From Gammaproteobacteria bacterium (GTDB lineage Bacteria > Pseudomonadota > Gammaproteobacteria > UBA6429 > Thiohalophilaceae), in contig JAADGZ010000150.1 in assembly GCA_013152045.1 (NCBI GenBank), positions 1 to 5,150 on the forward strand: 5,150 bases of DNA, in the 5' to 3' direction. Shown one piece after another: positions 1 through 5,150 of this stretch. The notes under the pieces were generated by a model that searched no databases, was not told where the DNA came from, and saw nothing but the letters and a program-made list of their open reading frames with translations. A program made the translations under genes and the position numbers. The first letter of the stretch is position 1. The number at the start of each line of letters is the position of its first letter.

Positions 1-422
1 CAAATCAGCACGCTATAGTTACTGTACTCGATTTTTCGAATTAACTCGGCAAGAAAAAAATGTGCTTGAGCTCCCCGCCCAAGACCGCCGCTATAAACCA
101 GATTATACGGCGCTAGCTGCTGGTTTATCTCCTCGCTGGCAAAAGGATCCAGCCGTTGACCAGCAACCTCCAGTGCCACAAAAGAATGACCGTCCAACGT
201 ATTCCAAAGTGCCTCACGTTGCTTAAGCCAGTTTCCTACCTCGTCATTGCCCAATTTGTAGCTGAATGTCTGACGCATTTCCCAACGGTAGAACTCGCGC
301 ATTTTGAGTAGGTAGATGCACAGGGTGTAGTTGCCTGCAAACTCGGCATCAGAAATATGGCAGTTTTTTTGTACGCTGTGGCTCAAGGCCGTTAATTCAG
401 GACTAGCTAATTCGGGATACAT
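1..422 (-). CDS. Conserved uncharacterised protein, N-terminal 140 residues (partial, runs off left edge)
   Basis: Reading leftward from the ATG at 422 the frame stays open to the window edge, giving 140 residues of an incomplete protein. The text is clearly protein-like: an N-terminal segment NCHISDAEFAGNYTLC (residues 20-35), then YLLKMREFYRWE (37-48), a WLKQREALWNTL segment, and further on RLDPF and VYSGGLGRGAQAHFFLAELIRK. This pattern matches my memory of a conserved family that I believe RefSeq calls 'Sfum_1244 family'; the name is from memory and uncertain. The family has no established function that I know of. No signal peptide or membrane segment is visible, so it is probably cytoplasmic. 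The start has no clear Shine-Dalgarno but is the only ATG nearby and begins the conserved segment well. It is divergent from the gene at 631. Confidence 0.8.
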   Translation of the reverse strand, partial: MYPELASPELTALSHSVQKNCHISDAEFAGNYTLCIYLLKMREFYRWEMRQTFSYKLGNDEVGNWLKQREALWNTLDGHSFVALEVAGQRLDPFASEEINQQLAPYNLVYSGGLGRGAQAHFFLAELIRKIEYSNYSVLI

Positions 423-483
423 ATATTTTTCACAGTTACGTTAAAATAAGAGGTTCACTTATACCTTAGTAAATTACTGCAAT

Positions 484-511
484 ATTATGCTAGCATGTGT
501 TTGCTAGTCAG
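484..511 (-). promoter_or_regulatory. Candidate leftward sigma70-type promoter for the gene at 1-422
   Basis: On the minus strand, CTGACT (511-506) and CATAAT (489-484) are separated by 16 bases and match the -35 (4 of 6) and -10 (5 of 6) consensus hexamers. They lie about 62 bases before the start at 422. The spacer is filled by the inverted repeat at 490-507. The region is AT-rich, so a chance match is quite possible. Confidence 0.3.
488..507. repeat. Inverted repeat CTAGCA / TGCTAG, possible operator
   Basis: CTAGCA (490-495) and TGCTAG (502-507) are exact inverted copies separated by six bases. The left half also sits in the 8-base palindrome TGCTAGCA (488-495), so TGCTAG also recurs directly with a 14-base period. 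It lies in the divergent spacer between the genes at 1-422 and 631-1179. It could bind a dimeric regulator; no regulator family is recognised. Confidence 0.35.
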
Positions 512-557
512 ACCAGCATCAAAGTATTCTAGAATGTACATTAAGCATAAGATATAC

Positions 558-586
558 TTTATATGAAACATGGGCTTGTAGATAAT
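558..586 (+). promoter_or_regulatory. Candidate rightward promoter for the gene at 631
   Basis: TTTATA (558-563) and GATAAT (581-586), 17 bases apart, each resemble the sigma70 hexamers (4 and 5 of 6). Transcription would start near 593, leaving a leader of roughly 38 bases. The surrounding DNA is very AT-rich and offers other -10-like strings such as TATACT at 553-558, so the exact site is uncertain. The remainder of the 423-630 spacer shows no ORF or structured RNA that I can recognise. Confidence 0.25.
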
Positions 587-616
587 ATATCTATATTACT
601 TTAACTATTTTAGATT

Positions 617-621
617 AAGGA
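617..621 (+). promoter_or_regulatory. Ribosome binding site fixing a TTG start at 631
   Basis: AAGGA sits nine bases before the TTG at 631. An in-frame TAA at 616-618 rules out any start upstream of this site, and the first in-frame ATG is far inside the protein. TTG at 631 is therefore the only sensible start. Confidence 0.6.
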
Positions 622-630
622 TTAGCTGTT

Positions 631-1179
631 TTGCGAATTAAAAGCCGTTGGAGCAAAAAGAATAAAACACACACTGTTGAGGAAATTGCCGGCGCTGTCG
701 CCTTTATTCTATGGCGAATTGCTACCAACGGAGTGCTAAGCCTGGAAAATGAAGATTTTCAGACGGACTCCCAACAACAGCGCCTCGACGTTATTACCGA
801 GTTTCTTGCTTTTTCAGTCCATGTTACCGATCGCATTACGATTGAGCGGTTTGATGAACATGAACGTGTCCGCTTCATGACAGAACTAGCACTTCGCTGC
901 GCCAAGCATCTCGAAGACAACCTGCGCGATGTAATCGGCAAGGGTGAATACCGCCAGGTTTTTATTGATACCCTGAATCAGCGTATGGCCGACTATGCTG
1001 AATTTAATTATAGCGAAGAAGACGGACCCAGCTTCGGTATGAAGCGTTTTTTTGGCGAACAGATCACCAAGGTTCTGGGTGAGAGAAATAGCAAGTGGGT
1101 AAGTTCACAGGTGATGGATATCGAAGTCCCTGAAATTATGACCCATATTAAACGCGCCATACCAAACTTGTTTAAATAA
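631..1179 (+). CDS. Conserved uncharacterised protein, 182 residues, TTG start
   Basis: This is a complete, soluble, largely helical and charged protein without signal peptide, membrane segment or metal-binding cluster. It opens with a basic stretch (RIKSRWSKKNK), followed by a helical segment EEIAGAVAFILWRIA (17-31), then DFQTDSQQQRLDVITEFLAF, a helix rich in acidic and basic residues, NQRMADYAEFNYSEEDGPSFG (about 115-135), and a C-terminal part containing VMDIEVPEIMTHIKRAIPNL. I recognise the overall pattern as a family of similar length in gammaproteobacteria, many of them sulfur oxidisers, but know of no assigned role. The start is TTG, supported by AAGGA at 617-621 and an in-frame stop just upstream. 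The gene stands alone: it is divergent from the gene at 1-422 and ends 19 bases before a strong terminator hairpin shared with the convergent gene at 1254-1448. Confidence 0.85.
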   Translation: MRIKSRWSKKNKTHTVEEIAGAVAFILWRIATNGVLSLENEDFQTDSQQQRLDVITEFLAFSVHVTDRITIERFDEHERVRFMTELALRCAKHLEDNLRDVIGKGEYRQVFIDTLNQRMADYAEFNYSEEDGPSFGMKRFFGEQITKVLGERNSKWVSSQVMDIEVPEIMTHIKRAIPNLFK

Positions 1180-1198
1180 CCTTAGGGGAATATCACAT

Positions 1199-1227
1199 AA
1201 AAAAAGCGGGCTAAAAGCCCGCTTTTT
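1199..1227. terminator. Bidirectional intrinsic terminator
   Basis: A perfect 12-bp stem (AAAAAGCGGGCT at 1201-1212 with its complement at 1216-1227) closes a 3-base AAA loop. It has a G+C-rich core, five T on the right for rightward transcription and seven A on the left (1199-1205), which read as a U tract for leftward transcription. It sits between two convergent genes, 631-1179 and 1254-1448, so it should serve both. Confidence 0.92.
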
Positions 1228-1235
1228 ACTGACAA

Positions 1236-1250
1236 ACTGAACGTTTCAGT
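1236..1250 (-). repeat. Small hairpin directly after the stop codon of the 64-residue gene
   Basis: ACTGAA (1236-1241) and TTCAGT (1245-1250) are perfect inverted copies around a 3-base loop. On the leftward transcript this stem begins three bases past the TAA of the gene at 1254-1448 and precedes the main terminator by nine bases. It has no U tract of its own. It may protect the 3' end or assist termination; chance is also possible. Confidence 0.4.
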
Positions 1251-1253
1251 CGT

Positions 1254-1448
1254 TTACTTGGCCCATTTGGCGAAGTTGTCAGTAGTCTGACTCTGACCAT
1301 CTTCGAAGCCCGCACTGTAAGCTTCGTTTAAACGCTGCTCTTCACGTTCTGGGTTGTGTACAAAGCCACCCTGCCAGCCCTGAATATACTCAGGATTAAC
1401 ACCCATTTCTTCCATTTTCACTACTGCATCGTAATAAGACTGGTTCAT
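1254..1448 (-). CDS. Small conserved-looking protein, 64 residues, function unknown
   Basis: This small soluble protein has strong translation signals: GAGGAG (1460-1455 on the minus strand) lies six bases before the ATG. It begins MNQSYYDAVVKMEEMG, continues with NPEYIQGWQGGF (19-30) and NPEREEQRLNEAYSAGFEDG, and ends in TDNFAKWAK. The GWQGGF and AYSAGFEDG segments are faintly reminiscent of ribosome modulation factor-like Gly/aromatic motifs, but length and order differ and I do not assign that role. There are no cysteines, signal peptide or membrane segment. It follows the TrpD-like gene by 50 bases with no terminator between, so the two are probably cotranscribed, and it ends before the bidirectional terminator at 1199-1227. 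The clean ribosome site, full-length frame and terminator placement make it a real gene. Confidence 0.82.
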   Translation of the reverse strand: MNQSYYDAVVKMEEMGVNPEYIQGWQGGFVHNPEREEQRLNEAYSAGFEDGQSQTTDNFAKWAK

Positions 1449-1498
1449 CAGAATCTCCTCATGTATCAGCTAAAAGTTAATCAATAAAAAATAAAAAG

Positions 1499-2608
1499 TT
1501 AGTCAGCCTCAGTTCTGGCTGCTTCAAGCCTCGCCAGAGCTGCGCCAGAATCCAGTATTTCGCGCACAGTTTCCGCAGCCTCAGCCAGTGTTCCACTGCG
1601 CCCAAGGCGGTGAAGACAAATTGATGCGGAATATACCAGACAATCGCGGGCAGATCCCGCTTTTCCTTGCAATGCTTCCATGCCAACCTCTGCTGCCGCT
1701 TTCGCCGCTGCATCAACATCAAATTCTGTTTTACTGCCAGCCGCTGCCGCAGGTAAATCCTTGGGCAGGGGAATCGCTCGGCTGGTTTGCGTAATCAACA
1801 TTTCTGCCGGGTTTAACGTATGCTCGGCTTCCTGGCCGCTTTTTTCGAAGAAAAACAGTTTTGCTTCCTGCTGCAGGGAGGGAATCACACCACCCTCAAC
1901 GCCGCGCACAATCATGGCGCTATCAAAGCCGCGAAAACGCGCCAACTCAGCATAAATCGGCGGATAGGCTTTATGCACATAGCCAGTCAGGGTGTACGTT
2001 CTACCGCGTGCCTGCAAAGGCTTGATCAATGTTTCTACCGTGGTCAGGACTGAACGCTTAATCATGCGTTTGCGCAAATCGAGTAAATCATGCAATTTAC
2101 CGGCACAGGCGCGCTGATCGACATAGGCCCAGCCAATAGTCTTATTTTCCAGTGCCTTTGCTGCTTCAGCCGAACCAAGATCAACCTTAATCCCTGCAGC
2201 ACGCAACACCTTACGTTGGGTAATTCCGTATTTGGGGCCAATATATTCTAGCCCATGGGTCACGGCAGGCAGGCCACAGGCCGCCAGTACCGGCGCGAGG
2301 AAAGCCACAACCGGCAAACCACGACTGTGACCATCATAAGGATCAGCAATATCGACCAGTTCATCGACTTCGGCAGTCACCGTGTCAGCCGTATCCACAA
2401 TAGCCTGTAACACACCCTTGTATTCATCCAGTGTTTCACGTTTCATACGCAGAGCGATCAGAAAAACACCCGCCTGAACCAGATCAGCATCATCCGACAG
2501 AATATACTGCATGGCCTTATAGGCTTCCTCATAATTGAGGTTCTTGCTGTATTCTGGGCCGGTGGCGACCTTCTGAATCGCAAGTTGTATAGATTCCTGA
2601 GTGGGCAT
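1499..2608 (-). CDS. TrpD-fold protein (glycosyltransferase family 3 / TrpD2-like), not a canonical anthranilate phosphoribosyltransferase
   Basis: The 369-residue protein has the layout of the anthranilate phosphoribosyltransferase fold. A small helical N-terminal domain (about 1-75, with FLIALRMKRET at 50-59) precedes the larger domain, and the C-terminus closes with the family-typical ILDSGAALARLEA (351-363). Catalytic signatures of true TrpD are replaced: ADPYDGHSR (88-96) stands where GTGGDG binds PRPP, THGLE where KHGNR is usual, and RGVEGGVIPS (225-234) where the HG-DGLDE metal-binding segment lies. The RG-EG form recalls TrpD2/YbiB-like proteins, which bind nucleic acid rather than make tryptophan; this link is inference. 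I chose ATG 2608; the frame could open at TTG 2644, adding 12 residues of AT-rich, non-conserved-looking sequence. Neither start has a good ribosome site. No other trp genes are adjacent; the 64-residue gene follows 50 bases downstream. Confidence 0.85.
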   Translation of the reverse strand: MPTQESIQLAIQKVATGPEYSKNLNYEEAYKAMQYILSDDADLVQAGVFLIALRMKRETLDEYKGVLQAIVDTADTVTAEVDELVDIADPYDGHSRGLPVVAFLAPVLAACGLPAVTHGLEYIGPKYGITQRKVLRAAGIKVDLGSAEAAKALENKTIGWAYVDQRACAGKLHDLLDLRKRMIKRSVLTTVETLIKPLQARGRTYTLTGYVHKAYPPIYAELARFRGFDSAMIVRGVEGGVIPSLQQEAKLFFFEKSGQEAEHTLNPAEMLITQTSRAIPLPKDLPAAAAGSKTEFDVDAAAKAAAEVGMEALQGKAGSARDCLVYSASICLHRLGRSGTLAEAAETVREILDSGAALARLEAARTEAD

Positions 2609-2672
2609 GTTTTGTAATATCAATCTGTTATCTAAATTATCCAATTATTCTGGATGAATTTTTCAGAGAAGC

Positions 2673-2736
2673 GAGTATACCGATCTGGCTGTATAGCCTG
2701 TATATCCCTATAGAGGGAGACATTTAAGCCACTATA
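2673..2736. repeat. Short hairpins and repeated NNNTATA motif in the divergent spacer
   Basis: Two small hairpins lie in tandem: GGCT-GTAT-AGCC (2687-2698) and CCCT-ATAG-AGGG (2706-2717). The same stretch holds CTGTATA twice with a 9-base period (2689, 2698) plus related GAGTATA (2673), CCCTATA (2706) and CACTATA (2730). TATACT on the minus strand (2679-2674) could be the -10 of the TrpD-like gene, about 65 bases before its ATG, but no good -35 accompanies it. The clustering suggests an operator region between the divergent units 1499-2608 and 2852 onward; chance is not excluded. Confidence 0.3.
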
Positions 2737-2763
2737 TCTCTCATCAGTAATACCCTACCCGCT

Positions 2764-2791
2764 TTGTCGGACAATGGAATCAGGATATACT
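2764..2791 (+). promoter_or_regulatory. Candidate promoter for the Sel1-MoxR-DUF2201 cluster
   Basis: TTGTCG (2764-2769) and TATACT (2786-2791) are separated by 16 bases and match sigma70 hexamers at 4 and 5 of 6 positions. Transcription would begin near 2798, some 54 bases before the ATG at 2852. The -35 lies within the imperfectly spaced palindrome TTGTC-G-GACAA (2764-2774), and GGACA (2769-2773) is also mirrored by TGTCC (2791-2795), suggesting a regulator site overlapping the promoter. Confidence 0.4.
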
Positions 2792-2840
2792 GTCCTATCT
2801 TATGAATCAAAAGCCAATATCGTCGGCCAAAGGCTCGGCG

Positions 2841-2844
2841 GGAG
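2841..2844 (+). promoter_or_regulatory. Ribosome binding site that decides the Sel1 gene start
   Basis: GGAG (in GCGGGAGA) lies seven bases before the ATG at 2852. The frame is also open upstream to an ATG at 2774, but that start has no ribosome site, overlaps the candidate promoter, and would add 26 residues without family resemblance. The start at 2852 is preferred. Confidence 0.7.
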
Positions 2845-2851
2845 AAAAATT

Positions 2852-3289
2852 ATGTCAGACATCACAGATAGTAACAAAGAAGTAGAATTCAACAGCGCAA
2901 TGGCGGCGTTTGAGTCCAAGCAATTCGCGCATGCCGCCCAGATGCTTGGTCCCTTTGCCCATGATGGCAATGCAGAAGCTCAGCACCGTTTGGCTATCAT
3001 GTATCAGAACGGTCTCGGTGTCGCACAGGTTGATGAGGAAGCGGTGAAATGGATGAAGGCTGCAGCTGAACAAAACCATGCCCTGGCGCAACACGGACTG
3101 GGCTTTATGTATATGGAAGGGGAGTGCGTGGAAAAAGATCCTGCTGCAGCCGTCAAATGGTTCAAACTAGCCGCTGAACAGGGCTTGGCTGGCTCTCAGA
3201 CCACCCTGGCAATGATGTACGAGCAGGGCAATGGGGTAGAAAAAGATCCTGAGCTGGCTAAAGAATGGTATGCCAAAGCCGGCTTCTAA
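2852..3289 (+). CDS. Sel1-repeat (SLR) protein, 145 residues
   Basis: Sel1 repeats are TPR-like helix pairs that act as protein-protein interaction scaffolds. Three are visible: residues 40-75 (AEAQHRLAIMYQNGLGV, then EEAVKWMKAAAEQ), 76-111 (ALAQHGLGFMYMEGECV, then AAAVKWFKLAAEQG), and 112-145 (AGSQTTLAMMYEQGNGV, then ELAKEWYAKAGF). A degenerate helix pair (about 12-39, FNSAMAAFESKQFAHAAQML) comes first. No signal peptide or membrane helix is seen, so it should act in the cytoplasm, unlike many secreted Sel1 proteins. The ATG is set by GGAG at 2841-2844. It is followed 40 bases later by the MoxR ATPase gene with no terminator between, only an AT-only palindrome at 3293-3302, so cotranscription is likely. 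An adaptor role for the MoxR/DUF2201 pair is inference from position alone. Confidence 0.92.
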   Translation: MSDITDSNKEVEFNSAMAAFESKQFAHAAQMLGPFAHDGNAEAQHRLAIMYQNGLGVAQVDEEAVKWMKAAAEQNHALAQHGLGFMYMEGECVEKDPAAAVKWFKLAAEQGLAGSQTTLAMMYEQGNGVEKDPELAKEWYAKAGF

Positions 3290-3329
3290 ATAATATTAAT
3301 ATCAAAATTTATTCAAATAACTAAAATCT

Positions 3330-4373
3330 ATGCGTCCAGCCCATCTTACCCGTGTTATAGAAACCGAATTTGCCAGCACCCGTGAAGGTCATCACACTCC
3401 AGTGATGATCTGGGGTGCGCCGGGTATCGGTAAATCACAAATCGTTGCGCAGGTAGCGCAGAAACATAATGTCGCGTTACTCGATATCCGTCTCTCACAA
3501 ATGGAACCCAGCGATCTGCGTGGCATTCCTTTTCGTGATGGAACTAAAGTGGAGTGGGCGATCCCCGGTATGTTGCCTGATGCCAAACGTCATGGTGCAG
3601 CGGGGATTCTGTTTCTGGATGAAATAACCTCGGCCCCACCGAGCGTGTCTGCCGCAGCCTATCAATTAATCCTTGATCGCCGTTTAGGTGATTATGAAGT
3701 GCCGGAAGGCTGGGCCATCATCGCCGCAGGCAATCGGCAGGGCGATCGCGGTGTGACCTACAGCATGCCTGCGCCATTGGCCAATCGTTTTTCCCATTTC
3801 GAGTTCGAGCTGAATCTTGATGACTGGGTAGCCTGGGCCTATCAGAATAACATCGATAATCGCATTATTGCCTTTCTACGCTTTCGCCCGGAAATGCTGT
3901 TTGAATTTGATCCCGCCCACAACCCGGTGGCTTTTCCTTCGCCGCGTTCATGGGAATTTAGCCACCGGGCATTGAAAAAATTTGAGTTCAACAACGAACT
4001 TCGGCTCGGTACCCTGCAGGCCTGTGTCGGTCCCGCTGCAGGTATCGAGCTGGATGCTTTCATTCGTAATCTTGATCAATTGCCTGATATCAACGCTATC
4101 CTCAAGGGTGAAAAACTGCCCGCACCAAAGGAAATTGATCTGCAATATGCCGTGGCTGCCGCTTTGGTCGGCCATGCGATTCGCAGTAAGGGAACTGATG
4201 AGGCACCAGAAATACACGGTCACATACTGGATTACGCCAGCGTGTTTCCAGAAAAAGAAATGGGCGTGATGCTAGTTTCAGATATGCATCGAGCGATCGG
4301 CGCAGATCTTTTTGATCTACCCCAGTTTTCCCGATGGTCAACGGCCGTGGCCGATGTGATGCTGTATAGCTAG
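3330..4373 (+). CDS. MoxR-type AAA+ ATPase, 347 residues
   Basis: MoxR ATPases are hexameric AAA+ machines that work with VWA-domain partners to remodel, assemble or insert metal into target proteins. The motifs are intact: Walker A GAPGIGKS (29-36), the loop LSQMEPSDLRGIP (55-67), Walker B ILFLDE (93-98, D97 and E98), sensor 1 AAGN (132-135), arginine finger in APLANRF (R153), and sensor 2 in PSPRSWEF (R206). The C-terminal 140 residues form a helical lid extension. The length is typical. The ATG at 3330 is fixed by an in-frame TAA at 3318-3320 but has no Shine-Dalgarno; the leader is AT-rich and probably unstructured. The next gene begins 14 bases after the stop and encodes a DUF2201-like protein, the usual partner type for this group, so the two probably form a functional pair. 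The target is unknown. Confidence 0.95.
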   Translation: MRPAHLTRVIETEFASTREGHHTPVMIWGAPGIGKSQIVAQVAQKHNVALLDIRLSQMEPSDLRGIPFRDGTKVEWAIPGMLPDAKRHGAAGILFLDEITSAPPSVSAAAYQLILDRRLGDYEVPEGWAIIAAGNRQGDRGVTYSMPAPLANRFSHFEFELNLDDWVAWAYQNNIDNRIIAFLRFRPEMLFEFDPAHNPVAFPSPRSWEFSHRALKKFEFNNELRLGTLQACVGPAAGIELDAFIRNLDQLPDINAILKGEKLPAPKEIDLQYAVAAALVGHAIRSKGTDEAPEIHGHILDYASVFPEKEMGVMLVSDMHRAIGADLFDLPQFSRWSTAVADVMLYS

Positions 4374-4387
4374 TCACCTTAAAAATC

Positions 4388-5150
4388 ATGAGTGACATCG
4401 AAACCAAACTCTCCGCTGCACGCACCCGACTGATTATTGATAAACCATTTCTAGGCGCATTGGTGCTACGTTTACCCTTGATAGCCGGTGATTCAAGCTG
4501 GTGTCGTACCACTGCAACCGATGCCCGCAAAATATTTTACAACACCGACTACATCGAACAACTAAACGTCGATGAAGTTCAGTTTGTTCTCGCCCACGAG
4601 GCTCTGCATTGCGCACTGTCACATTTTGCCCGTCGCGGCCACCGCATCAAGCTGCGTTGGGATCTCGCCTGTGACTACGCGATTAATCCGTTGTTAATCA
4701 AGGAAGGTCTAAAACCACCGCCCAATACACTGCAGCAAAAAAACTATGAAGGTATGACGGCGGAAGAAATTTATCCCTTCATCGATGAGTTCGACAACAA
4801 TGAGCCTATGGACGATCACCTCTATGATGATGAGTCCGAAGGTGGTGACAATGCGCAGGGACAAAGTGATACACCGCCGGATATGCCGGATGACGATGAC
4901 GGGCAGAAACAAGGGGAGAAAGCAGGCAAACAGTCCGGCGACAGCCAACCCCAAGAAAAGACTTCATCGGCCCAAAATGGAAAGCAGAGTGGAGCTGAAG
5001 TCAACCCGGAAAAACAGGCCGCCGCTCAACCGCCACCGTTATCCGTGCAAGAACGGGAAACACTCAACCTGCAATGGAAACAACGCCTGGCCGGAGCCGC
5101 ACAGCAGGCTATGCAGGCTGGTAAGCTGGATGATGAAATGGCCCGTCTGG
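4388..5150 (+). CDS. DUF2201-type putative metallopeptidase / VWA-like protein, N-terminal 254 residues (partial, runs off right edge)
   Basis: The frame from ATG 4388 stays open to the window edge. The N-terminal domain carries QFVLAHEALHCALSH (65-79): an HEALH zinc site (70-74) with a third histidine at 79, followed by RWDLACDYAINPLL, the pattern of the DUF2201 N-terminal putative metallopeptidase domain. Residues about 135-220 form a hydrophilic linker rich in Asp, Glu, Gln, Lys, Gly and Pro (for example PDMPDDDDGQKQG), after which a helical segment begins (SVQERETLNLQWKQRLAGAA). Family members end in a VWA-like domain that would coordinate metal through a MIDAS site; here it would lie beyond 5150, so it is expected rather than seen. 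The gene follows the MoxR ATPase by 14 bases and lacks a clear ribosome site, suggesting translational coupling. Proteolytic activity is not established for the family as far as I know. Confidence 0.9.
   Translation, partial: MSDIETKLSAARTRLIIDKPFLGALVLRLPLIAGDSSWCRTTATDARKIFYNTDYIEQLNVDEVQFVLAHEALHCALSHFARRGHRIKLRWDLACDYAINPLLIKEGLKPPPNTLQQKNYEGMTAEEIYPFIDEFDNNEPMDDHLYDDESEGGDNAQGQSDTPPDMPDDDDGQKQGEKAGKQSGDSQPQEKTSSAQNGKQSGAEVNPEKQAAAQPPPLSVQERETLNLQWKQRLAGAAQQAMQAGKLDDEMARL

Noticed and set aside
1588..2053. Several rightward reading frames inside the TrpD-like gene
   Set aside because: They are opposite-strand shadows of a well-supported gene, mutually overlapping, and their translations show no family pattern.
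2609..2644. TTG start at 2644 for the TrpD-like gene
   Set aside because: It adds 12 residues encoded by AT-rich DNA of intergenic character and has no ribosome site; ATG 2608 fits the expected N-terminus better, though not proven.
2689..2704. CTGT half-sites as an SOS (LexA) box, suggested by the TrpD2/YbiB resemblance
   Set aside because: A LexA box needs CTGT-N8-ACAG; the base positions after the first CTGT read TATA, so the second half is missing.
2774..2851. Upstream extension of the Sel1 gene to the ATG at 2774
   Set aside because: No ribosome site precedes it, it overlaps the candidate promoter, and the extra 26 residues lack Sel1 pattern, whereas ATG 2852 has GGAG at good spacing.
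3293..3302. ATATTAATAT palindrome as a terminator between the Sel1 and MoxR genes
   Set aside because: The stem would be only A-T pairs with no U tract, too weak for intrinsic termination.
4102..5004. Leftward reading frames across the MoxR and DUF2201-like genes
   Set aside because: They are antisense to clearly recognisable proteins with intact motifs, and the hydrophobic runs arise from the complement of acidic Asp/Glu codons.
2852..5150. MoxR-VWA biological conflict (defence) system with an effector protease
   Set aside because: No caspase-like, trypsin-like or other effector gene is visible, and the DUF2201-type partner points to an ordinary chaperone-like pair; sequence past 5150 could change this.

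Overview
The window looks like the chromosome of a gammaproteobacterium. Coding DNA is of middling GC, intergenic DNA is AT-rich, genes are compact, and several proteins belong to families I associate with environmental, often sulfur-metabolising, Proteobacteria. That placement is inference from general resemblance; there is no rRNA, tRNA or other taxonomic marker. I see no insertion sequence, integrase, CRISPR array, attachment site or origin.

Left part (1-1450): an uncharacterised gene runs leftward off the window edge (1-422). Across an AT-rich divergent spacer (423-630) lies an uncharacterised rightward gene starting at TTG (631-1179). It meets a leftward small-protein gene (1254-1448) tail to tail over a perfect 12-bp hairpin with a run of A before it and a run of T after it, which should terminate transcription both ways.

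Middle (1254-2851): a leftward TrpD-fold (glycosyltransferase family 3) gene (1499-2608) precedes the 64-residue gene by only 50 bases, so the two probably share a transcript. The TrpD-like protein lacks the signature residues of true anthranilate phosphoribosyltransferase and is probably not a tryptophan enzyme. The spacer to the next, divergent gene (2609-2851) holds short hairpins, a repeated TATA-containing motif and a good candidate rightward promoter.

Right part (2852-5150): three rightward genes lie close together (gaps of 40 and 14 bases). They encode a Sel1-repeat protein, a MoxR-type AAA+ ATPase, and the N-terminal part of a DUF2201-type protein carrying a zinc-metallopeptidase HEALH motif and an acidic, low-complexity linker. 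Its expected VWA-like C-terminal domain lies past the window end. MoxR ATPases and VWA-domain partners form chaperone-like pairs that remodel or activate target proteins; the Sel1 protein could be an adaptor. This cassette, with the divergent TrpD-like unit, is the part most worth following up; its substrate is not evident.
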